Shown here one piece after another: positions 40,434 through 52,076 of a stretch of 64,000 bases of DNA. The translations under genes were made by a program, and so were the position numbers. The notes under the pieces are model-generated. The model was not told the DNA's origin. It did no database searches and saw nothing but the letters and a program-made list of their open reading frames with translations. The stretch covers positions 1 to 64,000 of the forward strand of contig JAJFUF010000011.1 of NCBI GenBank assembly GCA_021372495.1, in the 5' to 3' direction. The number at the start of each line of letters is the position of its first letter. Position 1 is the first letter of the stretch. This DNA comes from Lysobacteraceae bacterium (lineage in GTDB: Bacteria > Pseudomonadota > Gammaproteobacteria > Xanthomonadales > Rhodanobacteraceae).

Positions 40434-41033
40434 GTGGCCGCGCCGACGCCGCCCGCCGAGCCCGCTGCGCCGCGCGCCCGCGAGGGCCGGCGCAACTGGG
40501 ACGCGCTGGCCGCGGTGGTCGCTGCGCTGATCGGCTTCCTCGCGCTGGTGGTGTCCGGCTACACGGCGTACATCCAGCGCCAGCAGGTGCGCGCCCAGGT
40601 CTGGCCGTTCCTGGTGGTCGGCAACGACGACCTGGCGCAGTCGGTGCTCGTCTACAACAAGGGCGTCGGGCCGGCGATCGTGCGCACCGCGCAGATCTGG
40701 ATCGACGGCAAGCCGCGGCCGGACTGGCAGCACGTGCTCGACGCGCTCGGCGTCGCCGAACCGCGCCGCTTCATCCAGTCCACCCTCAATCCCAATGTGC
40801 TGACGCCGGGCTCGGAGCTGCAGATGATCCGCTTTCCCGACAAGGAGGTCTGGCAGCACTTCCGCACGCAGGCGCTGCACCGCATGAGCATGGCGGTGTG
40901 CTTCTGTTCGACGCTGGACGAATGCTGGATGTACAGCGACCGCCACCCGGTCGGCTACAAGGCGCCCACGCTGCTGGTGCAGCCGGTCGACCGTTGCCCG
41001 CGGCTGCCCGTGGCCGAGATTTTCAACAACTGA
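40434..41033 (+). CDS. Membrane-anchored hypothetical protein of the prp operon
   Basis: 199 residues from GTG 40434, 1 nt after prpB. A Pro/Ala/Arg-rich start leads to one TM helix near 25-45 ([20 protein letters not shown]). A soluble domain with [20 protein letters not shown] and [17 protein letters not shown] follows; it may be a beta-sandwich. It contains the Cys-containing [18 protein letters not shown] do not recognise a characterised family. Its position between prpB and prpC suggests a link with propionate metabolism or simply co-transcription. Confidence 0.75.
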   Translation: MAAPTPPAEPAAPRAREGRRNWDALAAVVAALIGFLALVVSGYTAYIQRQQVRAQVWPFLVVGNDDLAQSVLVYNKGVGPAIVRTAQIWIDGKPRPDWQHVLDALGVAEPRRFIQSTLNPNVLTPGSELQMIRFPDKEVWQHFRTQALHRMSMAVCFCSTLDECWMYSDRHPVGYKAPTLLVQPVDRCPRLPVAEIFNN

Positions 41034-41103
41034 GACGACGACACGAGCAAAGCGTCGCCCCGCCGCGTACCGGTTGCGGTGCCGGCCCGATTCGGAGAGA
41101 ACC

Positions 41104-42258
41104 ATGAGCGAGAACGCCCAGCAAGTCCTTCCCAAGGCCAAGAAGTCGGTCGCGCTGTCCGGCGTCGCCGCCGGCAACACCGCGATCTGCACGGTCGGCC
41201 GCAGCGGCAACGATCTGCACTACCGCGGCTACGACATCCACGACCTCGCCACCAAGGCGAGCTTCGAGGAAGTGGCGCACCTGCTCGTGTACGGCGTGCT
41301 GCCGACCTGGTCGGAGCTGAACGCCTACCGCGCCAAGCTGAAGCGGCTGCGCGGCCTGCCGGCGCCGGTGAAGGGCGCGCTGGAGCTGCTGCCGGCGTCC
41401 ACCCACCCGATGGACGTGCTGCGCACCGGTGCCTCGGTGCTGGGCACCGTGCTGCCGGAGAAGGACGACCACAACCTCGCCGGCGCGCGCGACATCGCCG
41501 ACCGCCTGATGGCGAGCTTCGGCTCGATGCTGCTGTACTGGTACCACTGGAGCCACAACGGCAAGCGCATCGAAACCGAGACCGACGACGATTCGATCGC
41601 CGGCCACTTCCTGCAACTGCTGCACGGGCGCAAGCCCAGCGAGCTGTGCGCGCAGGCGCTGGACAAGTCGCTGGTGCTGTACGCCGAGCACGAGTTCAAC
41701 GCCAGCACCTTCACCGCGCGCGTGATCGCCGGCACCGGCTCCGACATCTACTCCTGCATCACCGGCGCGATCGGCGCGCTGCGCGGCCCGAAGCACGGCG
41801 GCGCCAACGAGGTGGCGATGGACATCATCGCCCGCTACCGCAGCGCCGACGAGGCCGAGGCCGACATCCGCGCGCGCGTCGAGCGCAAGGAGATCGTGAT
41901 CGGCTTCGGCCATCCGGTCTACACGATCGGCGATCCGCGCAATCCGATCATCAAGGAGATCAGCCGCAAGCTGTGCCAGGAAGGCGGCAACGTGCGCCTG
42001 TTCGAGATCTCCGAGCGCATCGAGACGCTGATGTGGGATCTCAAGAAGATGTTCCCCAACCTCGACTGGTACTCGGCCAGCGCCTACCACATGATGGGCG
42101 TGCCGACGCTGATGTTCACGCCGCTGTTCGTGATCGCGCGCACCTCCGGCTGGAGCGCGCACGTGATCGAGCAGCGTGCCGACGGCAAGATCATCCGCCC
42201 GAGCGCGAACTACACCGGGCCGGAAGACCGCGCCTACGCGCCGATCGAGAAGCGCTGA
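41104..42258 (+). CDS. prpC: 2-methylcitrate synthase
   Basis: 384 residues. Condenses propionyl-CoA with oxaloacetate. Citrate synthase-fold motifs: [13 protein letters not shown], the catalytic His in [35 protein letters not shown], and the Asp/Arg region [18 protein letters not shown]. Short form without the regulatory N-domain of E. coli GltA, as expected of PrpC. Followed by a strong terminator that closes the prpB-prpC transcript. Confidence 0.93.
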   Translation: MSENAQQVLPKAKKSVALSGVAAGNTAICTVGRSGNDLHYRGYDIHDLATKASFEEVAHLLVYGVLPTWSELNAYRAKLKRLRGLPAPVKGALELLPASTHPMDVLRTGASVLGTVLPEKDDHNLAGARDIADRLMASFGSMLLYWYHWSHNGKRIETETDDDSIAGHFLQLLHGRKPSELCAQALDKSLVLYAEHEFNASTFTARVIAGTGSDIYSCITGAIGALRGPKHGGANEVAMDIIARYRSADEAEADIRARVERKEIVIGFGHPVYTIGDPRNPIIKEISRKLCQEGGNVRLFEISERIETLMWDLKKMFPNLDWYSASAYHMMGVPTLMFTPLFVIARTSGWSAHVIEQRADGKIIRPSANYTGPEDRAYAPIEKR

Positions 42259-42282
42259 CTCCGACGGTAGCGCGGTGCACGC

Positions 42283-42314
42283 GAAAGGGAGCCTGCGGGC
42301 TCCCTTTCCGTTTT
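42283..42314 (+). terminator. Rho-independent terminator after prpC
   Basis: 11-bp perfect stem GAAAGGGAGCC (42283-42293), TGCG loop, right arm 42298-42308, followed by CGTTTT. Confidence 0.85.
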
Positions 42315-42392
42315 CCGGGTCGCGCGGCTTCGGTGTTCACGGTATAAGCCGGGTGGGTGCGGCGGGCATGGCCGCGACGGCAAGAGGGCGCT

Positions 42393-43229
42393 ATGCGCGG
42401 GAGAACGCGGGCGGTGCGATGGGCGTGCGGCTGCGGCCTGATTCTCGCCGCCGGCCTTGCGCAGGCTGCGCCGTCGATGGCCTTGGACCGGTTTGGCGCG
42501 TGGCTCGGCGGCTACCAGCCGGACATGCGGATCCGGCTCGGCGTCGACGCCAGCGGCGGCCCGCAGGGCACCACGATAGACGCCGAAAGGGATTTCGGGC
42601 TGGATCGCCGTCATCCGATCGGCCGCGCGCGCGTGGATTTCCTGCTCGGCGACCATCAGGGTTTCGGCCTCGACGCTTATCGCTACGACGACCGCGGCGC
42701 GCGCACGCTGGATCGGCGCGTGATCTACGACGGCAACGCCTACGACATCGACGCCGCGATCCGCAGCAGATTCGGCATGGATTTCGTCAGCGCCGCCTGG
42801 CACTGGTGGCTGGATGCCGGCGAGCACGATGTGGTCGGCGTGGGCATCGGCGCGGCGTACTACCGGCTTGCCCTCGACGTGGTGGGCGAGGTGACGGTCG
42901 ACGGCCCCGTCGGCGGCAGCGCCGCCGCGACCAGCCACCACAGCGAGGCGGCATGGGCGCCGGTGTTGACGCTGGGCTGGCGACACGCGTTCACGCGCGA
43001 CGTCCGCGTCTACGTCGATCTTTCCGGGGTGCGCAAGAATGCCGGGTCGCTGCAGGGGCACATCTTTTCCGGTGCGCTGGGCGTCGAGTACTTCCCGTGG
43101 GAGCACGTGGGCCTCGGCGTCGAGTACGCGGCCAACCGCATCCATCTCGACAAGGACGGCCGCGACTACGCGGCGCGATTGCGGTTGCGTCTGCAGGGGC
43201 CGGCGGCGTTCATGCGCGTGCGCTTCTGA
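42393..43229 (+). CDS. Outer-membrane beta-barrel protein, unassigned
   Basis: 278 residues from ATG 42393 (AGAGGG upstream). Signal peptide (CGCGLILAAGLAQAAPS), then alternating amphipathic strands with aromatic girdle residues: FGAWLGGYQPDMRIRLGVDA, GRARVDFLLGDHQGFGLDAY, VGVGIGAAYYRLALDVVGEV, LGVEYFPWEHVGLGVEYAAN, ending in the Phe expected for BAM insertion (MRVRF). No assigned ligand; monocistronic between prpC and the GST gene. Confidence 0.78.
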   Translation: MRGRTRAVRWACGCGLILAAGLAQAAPSMALDRFGAWLGGYQPDMRIRLGVDASGGPQGTTIDAERDFGLDRRHPIGRARVDFLLGDHQGFGLDAYRYDDRGARTLDRRVIYDGNAYDIDAAIRSRFGMDFVSAAWHWWLDAGEHDVVGVGIGAAYYRLALDVVGEVTVDGPVGGSAAATSHHSEAAWAPVLTLGWRHAFTRDVRVYVDLSGVRKNAGSLQGHIFSGALGVEYFPWEHVGLGVEYAANRIHLDKDGRDYAARLRLRLQGPAAFMRVRF

Positions 43230-43285
43230 ACGGTGCGCCTGCGGCGCCCGGCCCGACACGCGGATCGGGGCCGCGGGCGTTCCGG

Positions 43286-43900
43286 TCAGGCCAGCCCTTC
43301 TTCCTTCAGCACGCGCTGCACGGCCGCGTCGGCCTGCATGCGCTGGAAGAAGCGCTCCAGGTGGCGCAGTCCGGACAGGTCCACGCCCTGGCCCGGGGCC
43401 CAGCGCATCACCACGTACAGGTAGGGATCGGCGATCGAGCGCGTGCCGGCCAGCCAGTCGCGGTCCGCGAGCTGCGCGTCGGCGCGCTCGAAGTAGCCGC
43501 GCAACTGGGCGCGCGCGGCGACCTTGCTCTTCTCGATCGCGCCCTCGTCGCCGAGGTAGGCGGTGGCGCCGAACAGCGGCTTGAAGGCCGGGTGCAGGTC
43601 GGAGTTGAGGAAGGCCAGCCAGCGGTTGACTTCGGCGCGTCCGCGCGGCGTGCCGTCGCCGCCGAGCCCGGCCTGCGGATGCGTGTCGGCGAGGTAGTTG
43701 AGGATGGCGACGTTCTGGGTCAGCACCCAGCCGTCCTCGCCCTCGAACACCGGCACGGCGCCGGCCGGATTCAGCTTGAGGAAGGCCGGCATCTTGCGTT
43801 CTTCGCGGCTGATCCGCTGCGTCTGGTACGGCTTGCCGATCCATTCCAGAACGATGTGGTCGGCCAGCGCGCAGGTGCCGGGTGAGTAGTAAAGCTTCAT
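43286..43900 (-). CDS. Glutathione S-transferase family protein
   Basis: 204 residues. Thioredoxin-like N-domain MKLYYSPGTCALADHIVLEW, with Tyr/Ser/Cys in the usual activating region. The cis-Pro is in GAVPVFEGEDG. The all-helical C-domain has a conserved Asp (RSIADPYLYVVMRWAPG). Beta-class-like; the Cys10 position fits. Detoxification or thiol chemistry with unknown substrate. Downstream of and co-directional with fadH. Confidence 0.88.
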   Translation of the reverse strand: MKLYYSPGTCALADHIVLEWIGKPYQTQRISREERKMPAFLKLNPAGAVPVFEGEDGWVLTQNVAILNYLADTHPQAGLGGDGTPRGRAEVNRWLAFLNSDLHPAFKPLFGATAYLGDEGAIEKSKVAARAQLRGYFERADAQLADRDWLAGTRSIADPYLYVVMRWAPGQGVDLSGLRHLERFFQRMQADAAVQRVLKEEGLA

Positions 43901-44034
43901 GCGTGTCTCCTAGCGTCGATCGTGAAGGGCAGCACGCTAGGCTGCGGCGGCGCGTCGCGCAGAACAAGCGGAAATTGGTGCGATTGGGGAAACGCTGCGT
44001 TTCCGTCGCCTGCAAGGACGACCTCGTGCGCGCG

Positions 44035-46086
<2,052 letters not shown>

Positions 46087-46139
46087 AGAATGCCCGCTGC
46101 GCGCCGCGTCGGCAAGCCCGCGGCGCGCGACAGCGCCGT

Positions 46140-47156
46140 TCAGTCCCAGCCGCGCAGCACCAGCTTGCCGATGCTGCGGCCGGATTCGAGCCGCGCGTGC
46201 GCCGCGCGCAGGTTGGCGGCGTCGATCGGCGCCAGCGTCTCCGCCAGCGTGCTGCGCAGCGCGCCCGCGTCCACCAGTTCGGCCACGCGCGCCAGGATGC
46301 GGTGCTGCTCGACCATGTCCGGCGTGTGGTACAGCGAACGCGTGAACATGAATTCCCAGTGCACGCTCGCGCTCTTGTTCTTCAGCGGCTCGAGGTCGAC
46401 CGCCGCCTTCATGCCGACGACCAGGCCGATGCGTCCCTGCGGCGCGACCAGGTCCGCCATCTGCGGCCAGTACGCCTCGGCGGCGGTGAAGCAGCCGATC
46501 GCGTCGACGGCCGCGAGGCCGAGCGCCTCGATCTGCGGCCGCAGCGGCTGGCGATGGTCGACCACGTGATCCGCGCCCATGCGCCTGCACCATTCGACGG
46601 TCTCCGCGCGCGAAGCGGTGGCGATCACGGTGAGACCCGCGCGTCGGGCCAACTGGATCGCGATCGAGCCGAGGCCGCCGGCGCCGGCCAGGATCAGCAG
46701 CGTGCGGCCGCGGTCGGCGCCTTCCGGGTCGAAGCCGAAGCGGTCGAACAGCAGCTCCCATGCGGTCAGTGCGGTCAGCGGCAGTGCCGCGGCTTCCGCG
46801 AAATCGAGCGTTTTCGGCATCGGCCCGGCGATGCGCTCATCGACCAGCTGGAACTGCGCGTTGCTGCCGGGGCGGTCGATCGCGCCGGCGTAGTAGACGC
46901 GGTCGCCGGGCTTGAACAGCGTCACCGCATCGCCGACGGCCTCGACCACGCCGGCCGCATCCCAGCCGAGCACGCGCGGCGAGGGTTCGACCGCGGCCTT
47001 GGGCGCGCGCACCTTGGTGTCGACGGGATTGACCGACACCGCCTCGACGCGCACCAGCAGGTCGCGGCCCGTGGGCACGGGCCGGGGCAGTTCGACGTCG
47101 ACCAGCGACTGCGGATCGCCGATGGGGAGATAGCGGGTGAGGGCGATGGCTTTCAT
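46140..47156 (-). CDS. Zinc-independent quinone oxidoreductase/alcohol dehydrogenase family (MDR)
   Basis: 338 residues. MDR superfamily: GroES-like N-domain (VRVEAVSVNPVDTKVRAP, RVLGWDAAGVVEAVGDAV) and Rossmann domain LLILAGAGGLGSIAIQLARR. Structural-zinc cysteines are absent, as in NADPH:quinone reductases. The subfamily is the ZBD-type alcohol dehydrogenase-like group (similar to YhfP/AdhC2); substrate unknown. Starts ATG 47156 directly after TerC's stop region (66 nt). Confidence 0.87.
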   Translation of the reverse strand: MKAIALTRYLPIGDPQSLVDVELPRPVPTGRDLLVRVEAVSVNPVDTKVRAPKAAVEPSPRVLGWDAAGVVEAVGDAVTLFKPGDRVYYAGAIDRPGSNAQFQLVDERIAGPMPKTLDFAEAAALPLTALTAWELLFDRFGFDPEGADRGRTLLILAGAGGLGSIAIQLARRAGLTVIATASRAETVEWCRRMGADHVVDHRQPLRPQIEALGLAAVDAIGCFTAAEAYWPQMADLVAPQGRIGLVVGMKAAVDLEPLKNKSASVHWEFMFTRSLYHTPDMVEQHRILARVAELVDAGALRSTLAETLAPIDAANLRAAHARLESGRSIGKLVLRGWD

Positions 47157-47221
47157 GGCGGCTCGCGTGGGAGAGAGGGTGTGTGGAGTCCGCGCCCGCA
47201 GGCGCGCGCCGGTGCCCGCGC

Positions 47222-47926
47222 TCAGCCGCTCGTCTGCTGCTCGCGCAAGCGTTGCGCCTGGCCGCGCCGCGCCGCCCACCAGCCGAGCCCGCACACGCCG
47301 GCAACCAAAACCACGTCGAGCAGGTACTCGGCCCAGCCGAAGCGGTCGAACCAGGCGGCGACCAGGCCATCGTGGCTGATCATGCGCGCGGCGGTCCAGG
47401 CAATGGCGCCGGCGCCGACGTAGACGATCGCCGGGAAGCGCACGATCAGTTTCAGGATCAGGGTCGAGCCCCACACCACCAGCGGCACGCTGACCAGCAG
47501 GCCGAGCACCACCAGGCCGAGGTGGCCGTGCGAGGCGCCGGCGATCGCCAGCACGTTGTCGAGGCCCATCAGCGCATCGGCGACCACGATGGTGCGCATC
47601 GCGCTCCAGAAGCCGACGGCCGCCTTGATCTCGTGGCCTTCGCCGGGCTCGTCCTGGCGCAGCAGCTTCCAGGCGATCGGCAGCAGGATCAGCCCGCCGA
47701 CCAGCATCAGCCCCGGTACCTTCAGCAGGTAGACCACGACGGCGGTCAGCGCGATGCGCACCGCGACGGCGCCGAACGTGCCCCAGAAGATCGCCTGATT
47801 CTGCAGGCGCTTGGGCAGATTGCGCGCGGCCAGCGCAATGACGATGGCGTTGTCGCCGGCCAGCACCAGGTCGATCAGGATGATCGACAGCAGGCCGGAG
47901 AAGAACTGCGGGGTGAGGAAATCCAT
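47222..47926 (-). CDS. TerC family membrane transporter (YjbE-type), probable Mn2+ exporter
   Basis: 234 residues, about seven TM helices. TerC signatures: LIDLVLAGDNAIVIALAARN with the conserved Asp/Asn, and IVVADALMGLDNVLAIAGAS, a second copy of the inverted repeat. ATG 47926 is preceded by GGAG. A manganese-sensing yybP-ykoY riboswitch lies in its leader, so it is probably a Mn2+ (or metalloenzyme-loading) transporter induced by high manganese. Known family members (YkoY, YceF, Alx) fit that. Confidence 0.9.
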   Translation of the reverse strand: MDFLTPQFFSGLLSIILIDLVLAGDNAIVIALAARNLPKRLQNQAIFWGTFGAVAVRIALTAVVVYLLKVPGLMLVGGLILLPIAWKLLRQDEPGEGHEIKAAVGFWSAMRTIVVADALMGLDNVLAIAGASHGHLGLVVLGLLVSVPLVVWGSTLILKLIVRFPAIVYVGAGAIAWTAARMISHDGLVAAWFDRFGWAEYLLDVVLVAGVCGLGWWAARRGQAQRLREQQTSG

Positions 47927-47974
47927 GCATGCTCCGTGGTGCGCGCGATCTTCCGCGATGACGGCGGGCGCGCG

Positions 47975-48115
47975 CACGGCCCGACGTCACCGCGAAAGTC
48001 TCGCTCGCAGCCCGCAGGCTGCCGCGACGACCGGGGCAGGGCATGCCCGTGATGACGGCCGGCGCGCAGGCCGCCGGCGCGAGGCGCGGCAGCCAGGGAG
48101 CTACTCCCCTTCGAG
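47975..48115 (-). ncRNA. yybP-ykoY manganese riboswitch
   Basis: On the minus strand, AAGGGGAGTAGC (48112-48101) starts the 5' conserved arm, and GAGCGAGACTTTCGC (48006-47992) supplies the second Mn-binding loop. The two elements and the GC-rich stem between them are the signature of the yybP-ykoY class. It lies 50 nt before the TerC gene. Boundaries are approximate. Confidence 0.9.
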
Positions 48116-48170
48116 GTGTACAGCGGCGGCATTCTCCGCAGCGTTGTGGCACGCCGTCAAGCGCGGCGGC

Positions 48171-48953
48171 TCAATCCCCGAATGCATAGGCATGCATGGC
48201 CAGGCTGCCGAACTCCCACGAGCGGTGCAGCGCGCGCGCCGCGCCGCCGCCGGCGCCCCAGGCGACGAACAGCGGCCACAGGTGCTCGGGCGTCGGATGC
48301 GCCTGGAGCGGCTGCGGTGCCTGGTGCAGCCAGTCCTGCGCGGCGGCGCGGTCGCCGGCGAGCAGGCGCGCGTCCAGCCAGTCGGCGAAGGCGCCGGCCC
48401 AGCGCGGCGTGGCGCGGCCGTGCCAGTCCAGCGCGTGCAGGTTGTGCACGAAGCCGCCGGAGCCGATCACCAGCACGCCTTCGCGGCGCAGCGGCGCCAG
48501 CGCCGCGCCGAGGCGGAAGTGCCAGGCCGCGTCCGCGCCGGGATTCACCGCCAGCGGCACCACCGGGATCTCTGCGTCGGGGTACATGCGCCGCAGCGGC
48601 ACCCACACGCCGTGGTCGATGCCGGCGTGCGCGTCGATGCGCGTGTCGAAGCCGGCCGCGCGCAGCAGGTCGGCGGCGTGCGCGGCGAGCGTGGGTGCGC
48701 CGGGCGCCGGGTAGCGCAGCGCGTACAGCGGCGGCGGGAAGCCGTGGAAGTCGTGCACGGTCGGCGGCTGCGCGTGTGCGCCCACCGTCGCCTGGCGCGC
48801 GCCGAAATGCGCGGAGGCGACGATCAGCGCGGTCGGCCGCGGCAGCTCGCCGCCGAGCGCGTCGAGAAAGCGGCCCGCGGGCGAATCGTCCAGGGCCAGC
48901 GTCGGCGCGCCATGGGACACGAACAGCGCAGGCATGGCGGGCGAGGCATGCAT
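48171..48953 (-). CDS. LigB-type extradiol ring-cleavage dioxygenase (DODA/YgiD-like)
   Basis: 260 residues. Class III extradiol dioxygenase fold: PALFVSHGAPTLALDD at the N-terminus, metal/base His residues in SAHFG, VHDFHGFPPPLYALRYP and GIDHGVWVPLRRMYP, and GSGGFVHNLHALDW. Members act on 4,5-DOPA or related catechols using Fe or Zn. ATG 48953 with AGGA is chosen. It is divergent from prpD. Physiological substrate unknown. Confidence 0.87.
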   Translation of the reverse strand: MHASPAMPALFVSHGAPTLALDDSPAGRFLDALGGELPRPTALIVASAHFGARQATVGAHAQPPTVHDFHGFPPPLYALRYPAPGAPTLAAHAADLLRAAGFDTRIDAHAGIDHGVWVPLRRMYPDAEIPVVPLAVNPGADAAWHFRLGAALAPLRREGVLVIGSGGFVHNLHALDWHGRATPRWAGAFADWLDARLLAGDRAAAQDWLHQAPQPLQAHPTPEHLWPLFVAWGAGGGAARALHRSWEFGSLAMHAYAFGD

Positions 48954-49190
48954 GGGGCGGTCCTCGTGGGCGCGGCGCGCCGCGGGCCGGCACCAGCGTA
49001 GCGGCTCCCGGCGTCTGCGTCAGGCATGTTTCCCGCCTTCTGCGCGGGCGGCGCGCGCTTTCCGCCGCCGGCGCGACCGCACCGGCGCTGAGCGGCGCGC
49101 CGAGTTCTGGCAAAATTACGCGTTCCGCGGCGTGCCTGCCGCGGCCGTCCTCCCGCGCGCCGCGCGCGCCCCGTCCCACAGGAAATGCCG

Positions 49191-50642
49191 ATGGCCCACC
49201 ACGACATCCGCTCCGCCAAGCGCCCCGATCCCGACCAGCCGATGCGCGACATCGCCGACTACGTCGCCGACTACCGCATCGACTCCGCCGAGGCGTACGA
49301 GACCGCGCGCTACATGCTGATGGACTCGCTCGGCTGCGCGATGCTGGCGATGAAGTTCCCCGAATGCGTCAAGCACCTCGGGCCGGTGGTGCCGGGCGCG
49401 ACCCTGGCTGGCGGTGCGCGCGTGCCGGGCACCAGCCACGAGCTTGATCCGGTGCAGGCGGCGTTTGCGATCGGCACGCAGATCCGCTGGCTGGACTTCA
49501 ACGACACCTGGCTGGCCGCCGAGTGGGGCCATCCCTCCGACAACCTCGGCGCGATCCTCGCCGTCGCCGACTACCTCAGCCGCAAGGCCGAGCGCGAGGG
49601 CGGCACGCCGCTGAGCGTGCGCGACGTGCTGACCGCGGCGATCAAGGCGCACGAGATCCAGGGCTGCTACGCGCTGCAGAACAGTTTCAACCGCGTCGGC
49701 ATGGACCACGTGATCCTGGTGCGGCTGGCCTCGTCCGCGGTGACGACGCACATGCTGGGCGGCGACAAGGACGCGATCGTCACTGCCGTCTCGCACAGCT
49801 GGATCGACAATGGCGCGCTGCGCACCTACCGCCACGCGCCCAACACCGGCCCGCGCAAGAGCTGGGCCGCCGGCGACGCCTGCCGCCGCGCGGTCACGCA
49901 CGCGCTGAACGCGGTCGACAAGGGCGTGGTCGGCTACCCCTCGGCGCTGAGCGCGAAGACCTGGGGCTTCTACGACGTGGCCTTCAAGGGCCAGCCGTTC
50001 CGGTTCGAGCGCCCGTTCGGCAGCTACGTGATGGAGAACGTGCTGTTCAAGATCAGCTTCCCGGCCGAGTTCCACGCGCAGACCGCGGTCGAGTGCGCGA
50101 TGAAGCTGCACGCGCAGGTCGCCGGCCGGCTCGACCAGATCGAGCGGATCGTGATCGAAACCCAGGAGGCCGGCTGCCGCATCATCGACAAGACCGGCCC
50201 GCTGGCCAATTACGCCGACCGCGACCACTGCATCCAGTACATGGTGGCGGTGCCGCTCATCTTCGGCCGCCTGACCGCCGACGACTACTCGGACGCGGTT
50301 GCGGCCGATCCGCGCATCGACGCCCTGCGGCAGTTGATGCAGGTCAAAGAGAACCCCCAATTTACCAAAGACTATTTCGACGCGGAAAAGCGTTATATCG
50401 GCAATTCGGTGCAGGTGTTCTTCAAGGACGGCAGCAATACGGAGAAAGTGTCCGTCGATTATCCGATCGGCCACCGCAAGCGGCGCGGCGAAGGCATCCC
50501 CGTGTTGCTGAAGAAGTTCGAGGGGGCGTTGGCCGGCCATTTGCCGGGGCGTCGGGCGGACGCGATCCTGGCCGCATGCCGCGATGCCGCCCGTTTCGAG
50601 GCCATGCCGATCCATCGGCTGATGGACTTGTTCGCGCTGTGA
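49191..50642 (+). CDS. prpD: 2-methylcitrate dehydratase
   Basis: 483 residues, MmgE/PrpD fold. Catalyses dehydration of 2-methylcitrate to 2-methyl-cis-aconitate. Motifs include RWLDFNDTWLAAEWGHPSDN, NSFNRVGMDHVILVRLASSA and SFPAEFHAQTAVECAMKLHA. AGGA with a 7-nt spacer favours ATG 49191 over ATG 49185. It stands 7 kb from prpC, apart from the other prp genes, and no acnD or prpF is visible. It therefore may depend on an aconitase elsewhere. Confidence 0.9.
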   Translation: MAHHDIRSAKRPDPDQPMRDIADYVADYRIDSAEAYETARYMLMDSLGCAMLAMKFPECVKHLGPVVPGATLAGGARVPGTSHELDPVQAAFAIGTQIRWLDFNDTWLAAEWGHPSDNLGAILAVADYLSRKAEREGGTPLSVRDVLTAAIKAHEIQGCYALQNSFNRVGMDHVILVRLASSAVTTHMLGGDKDAIVTAVSHSWIDNGALRTYRHAPNTGPRKSWAAGDACRRAVTHALNAVDKGVVGYPSALSAKTWGFYDVAFKGQPFRFERPFGSYVMENVLFKISFPAEFHAQTAVECAMKLHAQVAGRLDQIERIVIETQEAGCRIIDKTGPLANYADRDHCIQYMVAVPLIFGRLTADDYSDAVAADPRIDALRQLMQVKENPQFTKDYFDAEKRYIGNSVQVFFKDGSNTEKVSVDYPIGHRKRRGEGIPVLLKKFEGALAGHLPGRRADAILAACRDAARFEAMPIHRLMDLFAL

Positions 50643-50703
50643 CCGGGCTGAATAGGTTCTGAAAGGTCGGGCGAGTCATCACGGGCAAATGTTCGTTTTT
50701 TGC

Positions 50704-50709
50704 TAAACT
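50704..50709 (+). promoter_or_regulatory. Probable -10 element of the ompA-like gene
   Basis: TAAACT after a TTTTTTGC run, 122 nt before ATG 50831. The long leader may carry regulation, since sRNAs often control OmpA-type mRNAs. No -35 assigned. Confidence 0.4.
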
Positions 50710-50830
50710 CGTCCCGCCTCGCAAGGGGTCGCTATTACAAGGCTTCGAAAGCCGATACGCCGTACGTTCGCATACGAATGCGTGCCGCGCGGGGTGGCGC
50801 GGTCGCGAAAAACGAGAAGAGGAGATTCCG

Positions 50831-51979
50831 ATGAAACGTAAGGGCCTGTTTGCGCTGATCGTCCTGGCGCTGGGCGGCGTGGGTGCCGCTCACGCCGCGG
50901 ACTACAGCAACTGGTACATCGCCCCGCGCGTCGGCGCGGTGTTCCCCGACAGCAACCGCCAGACGCAGGAGTCGCCCCTGCTCGGTCTCGGCGCCGGCTA
51001 CTGGGTCAACCCGAACTTCGCGGTCGACTTCGAAGCCACGCACAACAACGCCGACTTCAAGGACAGCTCGCCGCGTCCCGGCAAGCAGTGGGAGAGCGTG
51101 GGCCTCGACGTGGCCGGCCGCTGGATGTTCAGCGACTGGAGCGGCTGGCGTCCATACCTGATGGGCGGTATCGGCGCGCTCAAGCATGCGGCGGTGGCCT
51201 CGGGCCAGCCGCCCGCCAACGGTGCTGCTGCTGGCGGCTACGTGCACGGCTGGGGTCCGATGGCTACTGCCGGTGTGGGCATCCAGAAGGCGCTGACCGA
51301 TCGCGTCGCGTTCCGCGGCGAAGTCGCCTATCGCTGGGACCGCGACACGGCATCGGCGAAGTACGCCGGCCTGTCGGACCACCGCTCCTACGGCGACACC
51401 CTCGCCACGCTGGGCCTGGTGATCTCGATGGGCCAGGCCGCTCCGGCCCCGGCGGCGGCTCCGGCCCCGGCCGCGCCGACCTGCGAGCAGCTGGACGACG
51501 ACAAGGACGGCGTCAACAACTGCGACGACAAGTGCCCGAACACCCCGGCCGGCACCATCGTCGGCCCGGACGGCTGCCCGCAGAAGGTCGTGATCGACCT
51601 GCGCGGCGTGAACTTCAAGTACGACCGTCCGAAGTCGGGCGAGACGGACATCTCCAAGGTCCTGAAGGAGCCGACCGAGGAGTCGATGGGCATCCTCGAC
51701 CAGACCGTGGATACGCTGAAGCGCTATCCGCAGGTGCGCGTCGAGGTCGACGGCTACACCGACTCCAAGGGCAAGGACGACTACAACCAGGCGCTGTCCG
51801 AGCGCCGCGCGAAGATCGTGTACGACTACCTGGTCTCGCACGGCATCGACGCCAGCCGCCTGGATGGTCCGAAGGGCTTCGGCGAGACCAATCCGATCGA
51901 CACCAACAGCACCGACGAAGGCCGCGCGCGCAACCGTCGCGTGGAACTGAAGGTGCTGGATCAGGGCGCGCAGCAGTAA
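50831..51979 (+). CDS. OmpA family outer-membrane protein with TSP3 repeats
   Basis: 382 residues. Signal peptide (LFALIVLALGGVGAAHAAD), an eight-stranded barrel (about 20-195), an Ala/Pro hinge (APAAAPAPAAPT), a Ca-binding thrombospondin type 3-like repeat (DDDKDGVNNCDDKCPNTPAG), and a C-terminal OmpA peptidoglycan-binding domain (VEVDGYTDSKGKDDYNQALS, RRVELKVLD). Anchors outer membrane to cell wall. GAAGAGGAG before ATG 50831; followed by an intrinsic terminator. Confidence 0.93.
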   Translation: MKRKGLFALIVLALGGVGAAHAADYSNWYIAPRVGAVFPDSNRQTQESPLLGLGAGYWVNPNFAVDFEATHNNADFKDSSPRPGKQWESVGLDVAGRWMFSDWSGWRPYLMGGIGALKHAAVASGQPPANGAAAGGYVHGWGPMATAGVGIQKALTDRVAFRGEVAYRWDRDTASAKYAGLSDHRSYGDTLATLGLVISMGQAAPAPAAAPAPAAPTCEQLDDDKDGVNNCDDKCPNTPAGTIVGPDGCPQKVVIDLRGVNFKYDRPKSGETDISKVLKEPTEESMGILDQTVDTLKRYPQVRVEVDGYTDSKGKDDYNQALSERRAKIVYDYLVSHGIDASRLDGPKGFGETNPIDTNSTDEGRARNRRVELKVLDQGAQQ

Positions 51980-52003
51980 GGCGAGCCGATCCGCGGCACG
52001 AGG

Positions 52004-52032
52004 AAAAGCCCGGCGCAAGCCGGGCTTTTCTT
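52004..52032 (+). terminator. Rho-independent terminator after the ompA-like gene
   Basis: 11-bp perfect stem AAAAGCCCGGC (52004-52014), GCAA loop, right arm 52019-52029 ending in TTTT. It may also serve the convergent osmC-like gene on the other strand, since the stem starts with AAAA. Confidence 0.87.
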
Positions 52033-52076
52033 TGGTTCCCCTCCCATCGGAGGGGCGGTGTCCGCCGCCGGCGGCC

